Source of the DNA: DATLFA01 sp039934635 | Lineage (GTDB): Bacteria; Actinomycetota; Acidimicrobiia; Acidimicrobiales; WLNW01 | Assembly: GCA_039934635.1 (NCBI GenBank) | Contig: JBDTLT010000306.1 | Coordinates: forward strand, 1-5,823 | Direction of reading: 5' to 3' | Length of the DNA: 5,823 nucleotides | Shown: piece by piece, positions 1 through 5,823 of the stretch | Numbering within the stretch: position 1 is the first letter of the stretch | Layout: each line of letters starts with the position of its first letter | Notes under the pieces: model-generated | What the model saw: only the letters and a program-made list of their open reading frames with translations | Databases searched by the model: none | Told to the model about the DNA's origin: nothing | Made by a program: the position numbers and the translations under genes

Positions 1-878
1 CTCGGCTGCATCGAGAGCTTGGTCTCCATCATGGCGCCGAACTTCATGTTGGCGTGGTCCATGCGCTGCATCCAGTGCGGCAGCCAACCGATCTCGCTCT
101 CGGCGGCCACGATCATCAACTCGGGGAAACGTTCGAGCACACCACCGAGCACCAGGCTCGAAATCGATCGTTGGATCTCGTGGATCATGTGCATGTAGCG
201 AATCGGCGCGTCGGTGAAATCGACACGGCTCTCGTCGCCCATGCCGGTGACGATGTGCAGCGACAGCGGTAGCTGGAGGTCCTGCGCGGCTGCCCACAAC
301 GGGTCGTAGATCTTGGAGTGGTACTGCCGGTCGGGTGGCGGGTAGCCCCAGATCATCGCGCCCTTGAAGCCGAGCTCGGCGCACCGCTGCAGCTCTTTGA
401 CGCCCTGCTCGACATCCCACAGCGACACGCAGCCGAGGCCGTGTAGCCGCTTGGGGTCATAGGCGCAGTACTCGGCGAGCCAGTCGTTGTACGCCTTGAA
501 GAACGCGTGCTGCAACACGCCGTCGCGCATGGGGAACAGGCGCATGCCGAGGGTGCCGTAGAGCACTTCGGCCTCGACGCCGTCGATCTCCATGTCCTTG
601 ATGCGTTCGGCCGGATCCCAGCCCGACGGACGCGCCGATTCGTAGCCCGCCGTCTCGAGGTGCTTCTTCAGCTCTTCGCCGCTCTTGCCCGCACCCCATG
701 CGCCCGACACTGTCGACGGCTTCATCCCGGGCGCGTGAAACGAGTAGCCCGGCTTGTCGTCGTTCTTCAACACGCGCGGCGCGATGTCGCGCAGATCGCG
801 ATCGACTCGAGCCGTCCACAGATCGGCGGGTTCCATCGTGTGGGAATCGGCGGAGATGACCCGCTGTGTTGTCTTCAT
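1..878 (-). CDS. Amidohydrolase-2 family TIM-barrel protein, 3' end cut off by window edge
   Basis: Reading leftward from the ATG at 878-876 the frame stays open to the window edge, giving 292 residues with no stop. The start MKTTQRVISADSHTMEP carries the N-terminal metal motif D11-S-H13 of the amidohydrolase-2 family (Pfam PF04909, relatives of ACMSD and gamma-resorcylate decarboxylase). Strand-5-type His208 lies in LPLSLHIVTG, and the late barrel motif AAESEIGWLP spans residues 258-267. Family members run about 350-400 residues, so roughly 80-100 C-terminal residues, including the expected DYPH-type catalytic Asp, lie outside the window. The frame is preceded by AAGGGGA four bases before the ATG and starts 28 bases after the CoA transferase, so it is probably the fourth gene of the operon. 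It is a paralogue of the 3850-5073 product: both share an ERFP...AES..GW.P...RMD block. A metal-dependent hydrolase or decarboxylase is likely; the substrate is unknown. Confidence 0.9.
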   Translation of the reverse strand, partial: MKTTQRVISADSHTMEPADLWTARVDRDLRDIAPRVLKNDDKPGYSFHAPGMKPSTVSGAWGAGKSGEELKKHLETAGYESARPSGWDPAERIKDMEIDGVEAEVLYGTLGMRLFPMRDGVLQHAFFKAYNDWLAEYCAYDPKRLHGLGCVSLWDVEQGVKELQRCAELGFKGAMIWGYPPPDRQYHSKIYDPLWAAAQDLQLPLSLHIVTGMGDESRVDFTDAPIRYMHMIHEIQRSISSLVLGGVLERFPELMIVAAESEIGWLPHWMQRMDHANMKFGAMMETKLSMQP

Positions 879-882
879 GAAG

Positions 883-889
883 TCCCCTT
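883..889 (-). promoter_or_regulatory. Ribosome binding site for the 1-878 gene
   Basis: On the minus strand AAGGGGA sits four bases before the ATG at 878. It is a purine-rich Shine-Dalgarno-like stretch with rather tight spacing. It supports this start, and the following codons lead straight into the family's SADSH motif. Confidence 0.55.
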
Positions 890-906
890 GCTCACACTGT
901 TGCTAC

Positions 907-2106
907 TTACAGGACGATTCCTGCGACCTTGAGCTCGACGATGCGGTCCCAGTCGTATCCCCGTTCGAGCAGCACTTCGTCGGTGTGCTCGCCCAACTGT
1001 GGGCACGGTAGCGCAGGCTCGACCGAGCTGTCCGAGAAGTCGATCGGTGTGTTGAGCATCGTCACGATGCCTTCGGCCGCCGGCGCCTCTATCCACGCTC
1101 CCGCCGCTGCCACCTGTGGATCGGCCACCACCTCGTGGGGCGACATCACCGGCTCCCACCACACGTCTTCACGCGTGAAGATCTCGCCCCACTCGTCGCG
1201 CGTCTTTGTCGCGAAGATCTCGTCGAGCAGCTGCACCAATTCGCGCGCGTGCTGGCGGCGCGATGGCAACGAGTTGAACCGCTCGTCCTCGAGCCACTCG
1301 GGACGATCGACCGCCCGCACCGCCGACGGCCACATGCGGTCGGGCTGCAGACCCAACAGCCAGAACCACTTGCCGTCGCGGTCGCAGTAGCTGTTCATCA
1401 TCGGGTTGCCCGCGTCTTCGCGGGCGCCGCCCATCGGCAGCGACCCTCCGAGACGCAGCGACATCGTGATGTCCTGGCCGAGGATGTACATGCCGGTGCG
1501 CATCAGCGACGTGGTGACGTGCTGGCCCTTGCCCGTGCGCTCGCGCTCGAAGAGCGCGGCAGCGACTCCCGCCGTCAAGGTCATCCCCGTCGTGTGGTCG
1601 CCGCAGGCCCCGCGCAACGTGGGCGGTGCCTGGCCCTGGACGGTGTGCGCGAACGCCAAACCGGAACGGGCCCAGAACCCACCGATGTCGTAGCTCTGAC
1701 GATCGCGTTGCTCGCCGTGACTGCCATAGCCGGTGATCGACGCGTAGATGAGGCGGGGGCACTCGGCCGCCAGCGTGTCGTAGTCGATGCGGCATTTCTC
1801 GAGCCACTGGGGCCGCATATTGGTGAGGAAGACATCGGCATCTTTGATCAACTCGACCAACAGGTCGCGGCCTTCGTCGCGACTGACGTCGATCGCGAGG
1901 CTGCGCTTGCCGCGATTGTCGAACTCGAAGAGCACGTTGACGCTGTCCGACGCCCCCGTCGTGAAGATCCACCGGAAGGGGTCTCCGTTGATCGGCTCGA
2001 CCTTGAGGATCTCCGCACCCCAGTCGGCCATGATGGCCGCCGTTGCGGGTGCAGAGATCCATTGCGCGAGCTCGACCACGCGGACCCCGCGCATCGGTCC
2101 GTCCAT
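907..2106 (-). CDS. Class III (CaiB/BaiF family) CoA transferase
   Basis: This 399-residue protein has the usual length and layout of the formyl-CoA:oxalate / L-carnitine CoA transferase family (PF02515). The N-terminal nucleotide-fold segment (VRVVELAQWISAPATAAIMA, residues 8-27) leads to DWGAEILKVEP. Next comes the FEFDNRGKRSLAIDV block (60-74), and then GACGDHTTGM (166-175), where D170 matches the Asp that forms the acyl-aspartyl anhydride in formyl-CoA transferase (Asp169). RERTGKGQHV (188-197) and the C-terminal PCPQLGEHTDEVL (367-379) complete the pattern. The family moves CoA between acyl-CoA and a free carboxylate in the cytoplasm, usually to activate a substrate for catabolism or racemisation. 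The gene starts three bases after the stop of the upstream amidohydrolase (TGACCTATG), so translation is probably coupled. No good Shine-Dalgarno is visible, and Met5 is an alternative start. The acyl substrate cannot be inferred. Confidence 0.95.
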   Translation of the reverse strand: MDGPMRGVRVVELAQWISAPATAAIMADWGAEILKVEPINGDPFRWIFTTGASDSVNVLFEFDNRGKRSLAIDVSRDEGRDLLVELIKDADVFLTNMRPQWLEKCRIDYDTLAAECPRLIYASITGYGSHGEQRDRQSYDIGGFWARSGLAFAHTVQGQAPPTLRGACGDHTTGMTLTAGVAAALFERERTGKGQHVTTSLMRTGMYILGQDITMSLRLGGSLPMGGAREDAGNPMMNSYCDRDGKWFWLLGLQPDRMWPSAVRAVDRPEWLEDERFNSLPSRRQHARELVQLLDEIFATKTRDEWGEIFTREDVWWEPVMSPHEVVADPQVAAAGAWIEAPAAEGIVTMLNTPIDFSDSSVEPALPCPQLGEHTDEVLLERGYDWDRIVELKVAGIVL

Positions 2107-2109
2107 AGG

Positions 2110-3831
2110 TCAGGCCGTGGCGACAGTGTCGGTATCGCGACCCGAGCGCAACACGATGCCGGGCAGGTTGCCGCTCGTCGCGCCGTTGCGCACGGTCTCG
2201 ACGCCGTTGACGAACACCCGCTCGATGCCGGTTGCTTCGGCTTTCAACCGCAACGCACCGGCCGGCAGATCGTGGGCGAGGTAGGCCTGCTGTGCGTCGA
2301 CGGTCGCGGGGTCGAGCAGCACGAGGTCGGCCTGCCAGCCTTCGGCGATGCGACCGCGTCCGCGCAGGCCAAAGAGACGGGCCGGCGCATCGGTCATGAG
2401 TTGCACGGCACGCTCGAGCGACAACAGCTTGCGGCCGCGCAGCGTGTCGGCCAGGAACGCGGTCGTGTACTGCGAGCCGCACATGCGGTCGAGGTGCGCG
2501 CCGGCGTCGGATCCGCCGATGAGCGTGCCGTCGGTCTCCCAGATCTGGCGGCGCAGCTCCCAGCTGGCGGCATCGTCGTCGGTGGGCGTCGGCCACCACA
2601 CGGTCTTGAGCTCGTCGTTGAGACCGATCTCGACGAACATGTCGAACGGATCTTTGCCTTGCTCACGCGCGATGTCGGCGACGACACGGCCCTTGCGTCC
2701 GGCATTGGCCTCGGAGAACGTGTCGCCCACGACATAGTTGCCGAAATCGGCGAGACGGGCGAAGACACCGGCCTCGGGCAGCTTGGACTGCGCCAGCAGC
2801 CACGCCCGCACCGACGGGTCACGCAACTTTTCGATGCGCTCGGGGATCGGCAGGTTGAAAACTGTCGACCACTGGGGAAGCTGGTGGATTGCGCAGAAGT
2901 TGCGCAAGCTCATGTTCATGGGCACGAGCGTCGGCATGGTCAGCGCGACCACGCGGGCGCCGGCGGCCGCGCTACGCCGCGAGGGCTCGAGTTGGCGCAT
3001 CGCCCGCTCGCGCGCCTTGGAGTCGACCGTCAACACATTCCAGTTGATCGGACGGCGCGCCGCCGCCGACATCGCGACGAGTGTGTCGATCTCGAGATCG
3101 CTGAAGCCGTAATTGCAGCCTTCGACGATGGCCTCGAGGGTGGTGCCGGGATACTCGCCCACGGCGCGGCACAACTCGATGACCTCTGAGTCGGGGCCGA
3201 CACGCGATGCGACCGGACGGTTGTCGGTGTCGGAGTGCGTTGGCGAGCGTGTCGTCGAAAACCCGAGACCGCCGGCAGCCAGCGACCGCTTGAGCTCGAG
3301 CACCATCGCGGCCATCTCGTCGGGCGACGCGTCGCGTTCGAGCGCGGCGTCACCCATCACGTAGTGGCGAATGGCGCAGTGGCCGACGAGGAAGCCGGCA
3401 TTGACGCCGAGGCCGCCGTCGAGCCCGTCGAGGAACTCACCGAAGCTCTCCCACCGCCAGTCGATGCCGGCCTTGAGCGCGGCGAGCGACATGCCTTCGA
3501 CCTTGGAGAGCATCGAGCAGATGTATTCGACGTCGGACGGGCGCGTCGGTGCGAGCGTGAAGCCACAGTTGCCGGCGATCACACTGGTGACGCCGTGCAC
3601 GTTGGAAGGCGTCGCGTAAGGATCCCACCAGAGCTGCGCGTCGTAGTGCGTATGTGGATCGATGAAGCCCGGCGTCAGGACGAGCCCGCCGGCGTCGATC
3701 GTCTCCTTCGCCGGCTCATCGACTTTGCCGACCGCCACGATCTTGCCGTCGCGAACACCGACGTCGCCGGTGGTCGCGGGAGCGCCAGTGCCGTCGACGA
3801 CGGATGCGCCGCGGATGAGATGGTCGAGCAT
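2110..3831 (-). CDS. Amidohydrolase related to N-acyl-D-amino-acid deacylases (amidohydrolase-3 type)
   Basis: This 573-residue cytoplasmic metallohydrolase belongs to the urease-like superfamily. The small N-terminal beta domain (LIRGASVVDGTG) is followed by the strand-1 metal motif PGFIDPHTHYD (54-64, H60 and H62) and IAGNCGFTLAP (85-95), whose Cys89 matches the metal-ligand Cys of D-aminoacylases. GHCAIRHYVMG (150-160) and GGLGFSTTRSPTHSDTD (187-203) follow. GGSDAGAHLDRMC (439-451) supplies the catalytic Asp442. The C-terminal beta domain ends with GRIAEGWQADLVLLDP (493-508). These features match the COG3653 N-acyl-D-aspartate/D-glutamate deacylase group. However, the expected H-x-R and sH-K ligand positions appear changed (PGTTLEA, and N265 in PINWNVL), so true D-aminoacylase activity is doubtful. 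A strong AGGAG sits seven bases before the ATG, 18 bases after the previous gene. It may hydrolyse an amide, lactam or related cyclic bond in the same pathway as its neighbours. Confidence 0.9.
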   Translation of the reverse strand: MLDHLIRGASVVDGTGAPATTGDVGVRDGKIVAVGKVDEPAKETIDAGGLVLTPGFIDPHTHYDAQLWWDPYATPSNVHGVTSVIAGNCGFTLAPTRPSDVEYICSMLSKVEGMSLAALKAGIDWRWESFGEFLDGLDGGLGVNAGFLVGHCAIRHYVMGDAALERDASPDEMAAMVLELKRSLAAGGLGFSTTRSPTHSDTDNRPVASRVGPDSEVIELCRAVGEYPGTTLEAIVEGCNYGFSDLEIDTLVAMSAAARRPINWNVLTVDSKARERAMRQLEPSRRSAAAGARVVALTMPTLVPMNMSLRNFCAIHQLPQWSTVFNLPIPERIEKLRDPSVRAWLLAQSKLPEAGVFARLADFGNYVVGDTFSEANAGRKGRVVADIAREQGKDPFDMFVEIGLNDELKTVWWPTPTDDDAASWELRRQIWETDGTLIGGSDAGAHLDRMCGSQYTTAFLADTLRGRKLLSLERAVQLMTDAPARLFGLRGRGRIAEGWQADLVLLDPATVDAQQAYLAHDLPAGALRLKAEATGIERVFVNGVETVRNGATSGNLPGIVLRSGRDTDTVATA

Positions 3832-3834
3832 GTG

Positions 3835-3844
3835 CCTTCTCCTC
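3835..3844 (-). promoter_or_regulatory. Strong Shine-Dalgarno for the 2110-3831 gene
   Basis: The minus strand reads GAGGAGAAGG with AGGAG ending seven bases before the ATG at 3831. It is the best ribosome binding site in the window and lies entirely in the 18-base gap after the upstream stop. It fixes the start and suggests this enzyme is translated well independently of coupling. Confidence 0.85.
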
Positions 3845-3849
3845 GTTTG

Positions 3850-5073
3850 TCAGTGCGTGATGCCGAAGCGTTGCAAGCCGTAGCAATCGATGGCGTTGCC
3901 CCGCACGAGGCGATAGCACTCATGCGCGTTCATGCCGGCCTTGGCGAACAGATCGGCGGCGATGGCGCGTGAGTTGGGCCACGAGCCATTGCTGTGTGGA
4001 TAGTCGACTTCGAACAAGATGTTGTCGAGGCCGATGACATCGCGACATTTCAACCCGTGCAGGTCGTCGAAGATGCAGCCGAACACGCGACCCTTGACGT
4101 AGGTGCTGGGCGGATTGGCGAGCTCGACGCCCACATCACCTTCGTGCCACACCGTGTCCATGCGTTCGAGTTGGAACGGCATCCAACCGACTTGGCTCTC
4201 GGCGTAGGCGAGCTTGATGGTGGGGAAACGCTCGAGCGACTTGGACCAGACCCAGTCGTTGACGGACCCTTGCGCGTTTTGCGCGTTGAGCGACATCGAC
4301 ACCGCGAGCGGAGCGTCGGCCGACGTGGTCGGCATCGACGACGACGAGCCGATGTGCATGTTGACGATGGTGTCGGTCTCTTGGCAGGCGTCCCAAAGGA
4401 CGTCCCAATCGCCGGTGTACATCGAGGAGAATCCGAGCTTGGACGGGTTCTCGGTGAAGGCAATGGCATAGCTGCCCTTGGCGGCGCAGCGCCGTACTTC
4501 GGCCGCGGCCAGATGCGCATCCCACAGCGGTACGAGCGTCAAGGGTACGAGTCGGCCCTTGGCATCGCCGCCGCACCACTCGTCGATCATCCAGTCGTTG
4601 TAGATCTGCAAGCAGGCCAGCGCGAGCTCTTTGTCGGCGCGCTCGGCGAACCCTTGCCCCGCGAATCGGGGGAACGTGTTGGGGTAGTTGATCGAGACCT
4701 CGACATGGTTGAGGTCCATGTCGGCGAGGCGCGCTTTTTGGTCGTAGACGCCGATGCGAAAGTCTTCGTAGACCGCGGCGCGGTTGTCGTGTTGGTCGCG
4801 CGGCAGGCCGGCCGGCGCGTGGCGCAGGCCGGTGGCCGAGATGAGGTCGTCGAACAGCCACAGGTCGCACCAGTGGCCGTCTTCGGCGTCGCGCTCGAGT
4901 TGCAGGCTGCCGCCCTTGAAGCCGAGGCCTACCTTTTCGCGGACGACCTTTGGCCCCCGGTCGCGCATCGATGCCGGAAGCTCGCGCTGCCACAGCTCAC
5001 GCGGCTCGAGCACGTGGTCGTCGACCGAGATGATCCACGGCAGCTCTTCTTCGGTCGGCGTGATCGACGCCAT
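3850..5073 (-). CDS. Amidohydrolase-2 family TIM-barrel protein, complete
   Basis: The 407-residue product from the ATG at 5073 belongs to the amidohydrolase-2 family (PF04909; ACMSD, gamma-resorcylate decarboxylase and related hydrolases). The start MASITPTEEELPW leads directly to SVDDHVLEP (16-24), with the D18-x-H20 metal pair. His240 lies in VNMHIGSSS. AYAESQVGWMP (289-299) carries Glu292 where known decarboxylases have a His. EVDYPHSNGSWPNS (355-368) contains the strand-8-type Asp357. The open frame continues upstream to 5418, but the extra 115 residues are Arg/Ser/Pro-rich, low in complexity and resemble no domain, so the 5073 start is preferred; a GGGGG sits six bases before it. It is the first gene of the four-gene minus-strand operon and a paralogue of the last one (1-878). 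It probably performs metal-dependent hydrolysis or decarboxylation of an unknown, perhaps aromatic, substrate. Confidence 0.92.
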   Translation of the reverse strand: MASITPTEEELPWIISVDDHVLEPRELWQRELPASMRDRGPKVVREKVGLGFKGGSLQLERDAEDGHWCDLWLFDDLISATGLRHAPAGLPRDQHDNRAAVYEDFRIGVYDQKARLADMDLNHVEVSINYPNTFPRFAGQGFAERADKELALACLQIYNDWMIDEWCGGDAKGRLVPLTLVPLWDAHLAAAEVRRCAAKGSYAIAFTENPSKLGFSSMYTGDWDVLWDACQETDTIVNMHIGSSSSMPTTSADAPLAVSMSLNAQNAQGSVNDWVWSKSLERFPTIKLAYAESQVGWMPFQLERMDTVWHEGDVGVELANPPSTYVKGRVFGCIFDDLHGLKCRDVIGLDNILFEVDYPHSNGSWPNSRAIAADLFAKAGMNAHECYRLVRGNAIDCYGLQRFGITH

Positions 5074-5079
5074 CGCATA

Positions 5080-5084
5080 CCCCC
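5080..5084 (-). promoter_or_regulatory. Weak ribosome binding site deciding the 5073 start
   Basis: Five G residues on the minus strand lie six bases before the ATG at 5073. The site is not canonical but is the only purine run at proper distance, and it favours this ATG over in-frame ATGs at 5097 and 5103, which have no purine-rich tract at a suitable distance. Confidence 0.4.
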
Positions 5085-5106
5085 GGGTAGTCGGCATGTT
5101 CATCCG

Positions 5107-5112
5107 ACGATA
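5107..5112 (-). promoter_or_regulatory. Possible -10 box for the minus-strand operon
   Basis: TATCGT on the minus strand matches the actinobacterial TANNNT pattern and four of six bases of TATAAT. A transcript starting about seven bases downstream would have a leader of roughly 27 bases before the ATG at 5073. No -35 element is visible at 17-18 base spacing, so this is only a candidate. Confidence 0.22.
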
Positions 5113-5368
5113 CACCGAGGGTTCGCTCTTCCTGGCGGCGAGGAAGGCATCAGCGGCGAGATGCGGAGATCCACGCGACGATTTGCTCGGAATGGGGGCA
5201 CGGCCGGGATCTGGCTGGTCCTCGAAGTGACCATCCATACGAGGACATTCGCCGCGGCGTCGGCCTCGCGCCCCACGTAGTGCCGGCCAGGCGGATGAGT
5301 TCGCGCTGTCGCTGTTGCTCGCCATGGGCGGTCGCGTCGCCGGCCTCGACGAGTGTGAGGGCGACGGA

Positions 5369-5381
5369 GTAGCCGTGCTAC
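5369..5381. repeat. Short inverted repeat, possible operator
   Basis: GTAGC-CGT-GCTAC has two perfect five-base arms around a three-base centre. It lies 36-48 bases before the ATG of the 5417 gene, just upstream of its likely -10 box, a plausible place for a regulator. A repeat this short can occur by chance in GC-rich DNA. Confidence 0.2.
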
Positions 5382-5403
5382 GCGCCCGCTGAGCGTGGCC
5401 TCG

Positions 5404-5409
5404 TAGGAT
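5404..5409 (+). promoter_or_regulatory. Likely -10 box of a leaderless promoter for the 5417 gene
   Basis: TAGGAT fits TANNNT and ends seven bases before the ATG at 5417. Transcription would then start at or next to the A of the ATG, as is common for leaderless mRNAs in actinobacteria. Alternatively, the AGGA inside it could serve as a Shine-Dalgarno with about nine bases of spacing, in which case the promoter lies further upstream. Confidence 0.4.
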
Positions 5410-5416
5410 CGCCGGC

Positions 5417-5770
5417 ATGCAGTCGATGAGCGACCGTGCACGGTGTCACGTGATGCAAGCCGACATCGCCTTCGCACCCGACGCCGACACCCGTGCGCCC
5501 GGTGGCGCAGTCACTGTTGCGCTGTGTGGCTCGTGGGAGCACGAAGGATCGTGCCGATGGCCGCATCACATTGCCGTTGATGGTGCAGTGACGCCCTCGC
5601 ACGTGCGTGTCGTGTATGTCGTCGACGACGCCGAACGCGACCACGTACGCGGCAGCATCGAGGCGGCACTCGCGAGCAGCGACAGCTGGAGCACCGTTGC
5701 CGTGCGTGTCAGCACTCTCACCGCCGAAGAAGCGGCGCTCGCGCAACGACTGCGCGACGGACGCAGATAG
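5417..5770 (+). CDS. Small conserved-looking hypothetical protein with a Cys/His/Trp motif
   Basis: This 117-residue protein is divergent from the operon. I do not recognise a named family with certainty, although the text resembles short hypothetical proteins of actinobacteria. The N-terminal dozen residues look unconserved, and Met4 or Met13 could be the true start. The core is GGAVTVALCGSW (29-40) followed by EHEGSCRWPHH (41-51). Cys37, His42, Cys46, His50 and His51 lie within 15 residues and could bind a metal, but this is inference. A hydrophobic strand RVVYVVDD (64-71), a helix-like RDHVRGSIEAAL (74-85), a second strand VAVRVS (94-99) and a charged C-terminal helix (TAEEAALAQRLRDGRR) suggest a small alpha/beta fold. 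There is no signal peptide or membrane segment. Third codon positions are GC-rich and the TAG stop is clear. The overlapping minus-strand frame (5378-5821) has an Arg-rich, unfamily-like translation. Confidence 0.7.
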   Translation: MQSMSDRARCHVMQADIAFAPDADTRAPGGAVTVALCGSWEHEGSCRWPHHIAVDGAVTPSHVRVVYVVDDAERDHVRGSIEAALASSDSWSTVAVRVSTLTAEEAALAQRLRDGRR

Positions 5771-5823
5771 CGCGCCGCGGGACGACGCCCGCTCACCGCC
5801 ATCACACCTCATCCGTTCCATGG

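Larger units (their letters stand above)
5074..5416. other. Divergent intergenic region, probably holding promoters for both flanks
   Basis: These 343 bases separate the minus-strand operon from a plus-strand gene. Open frames cross it on both strands, but their translations are Arg/Ser/Pro-rich and resemble no protein family, so I regard it as non-coding. It contains a TATCGT box toward the operon, a TAGGAT box toward the plus-strand gene, and a small inverted repeat at 5369-5381. No tRNA, small RNA or riboswitch pattern was recognised. Confidence 0.6.

Noticed and set aside
54..272. Short plus-strand open frame near the left edge
   Set aside because: It lies antisense to the truncated amidohydrolase, whose motifs are clear, and has no features of its own.
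879..906. Possible terminator between the CoA transferase and the last gene
   Set aside because: The 28-base gap contains no GC hairpin or T tract and includes the next gene's ribosome binding site.
1169..2599. 476-codon minus-strand open frame overlapping the CoA transferase and the end of the deacylase-like gene
   Set aside because: The product is extremely Arg-rich and out of frame with two genes having full catalytic motifs.
1135..3189. 684-codon plus-strand open frame opposite the CoA transferase and the deacylase-like gene
   Set aside because: The translation is rich in Arg, His, Asp and Val with no recognisable domain, and the opposite strand holds two clear enzyme genes. It is a typical antisense shadow in GC-rich DNA.
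1..5073. Assigning the operon to a named pathway such as gamma-resorcylate, carnitine or oxalate metabolism
   Set aside because: Only family-level motifs are visible; substrate-determining residues are not, and the active-site changes argue against copying a known pathway name.
3994..5280. 428-codon plus-strand open frame opposite the first amidohydrolase
   Set aside because: It has no family-like motifs and mirrors the coding strand of a well-supported gene, so it is a shadow frame.
5378..5821. 147-codon minus-strand open frame opposite the small hypothetical gene
   Set aside because: It is Arg-rich with no protein-like pattern. The plus-strand frame has better codon use, strand/helix alternation and a promoter-like box, although the choice is less certain than for the large genes.
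5771..5823. Possible terminator or start of another gene at the right edge
   Set aside because: The tail is short and GC-rich, with no convincing stem-loop plus T run and no supported start codon.

Overview
This 5.8-kb window is high-GC, densely packed bacterial DNA. GC-rich third codon positions, long antisense shadow frames and the protein families suggest an actinobacterium, perhaps an Acidimicrobiia-type or mycobacterial relative. That placement is inferred from composition and protein style, not from a marker gene.

Positions 1-5073 hold four genes on the minus strand with gaps of 18, 3 and 28 bases, which looks like one operon. In transcription order they are: (i) an amidohydrolase-2 family TIM-barrel protein (3850-5073); (ii) a large urease-superfamily amidohydrolase related to N-acyl-D-amino-acid deacylases (2110-3831); (iii) a class III (CaiB/BaiF, formyl-CoA-transferase type) CoA transferase (907-2106); and (iv) a second amidohydrolase-2 paralogue (1-878), whose C-terminus runs off the left edge. 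The set resembles a catabolic module. A CoA transferase would activate a carboxylic acid, and three metal-dependent hydrolases or decarboxylases would act on amide, ring or carboxyl groups. The substrate cannot be read from the sequence.

Positions 5074-5416 form a gap of about 340 bases with no convincing gene. It separates the operon from a divergent plus-strand gene, so promoters for both directions probably lie here. The best-looking promoter is a TAGGAT box ending 7 bases before the ATG of the plus-strand gene, an arrangement typical of leaderless actinobacterial transcripts.

Positions 5417-5770 encode a small (117 aa) protein of unknown function with a compact Cys/His/Trp-rich motif. 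The last 53 bases show nothing recognisable. No RNA genes, mobile elements, CRISPR arrays or convincing terminators were seen.

The most notable points are active-site departures. Both amidohydrolase-2 proteins carry Glu where the well-studied decarboxylases of the family have a His. The deacylase-like protein seems to lack two of the histidines expected in true D-aminoacylases. Automatic labels such as 'D-aminoacylase' or 'decarboxylase' should therefore be treated with caution.
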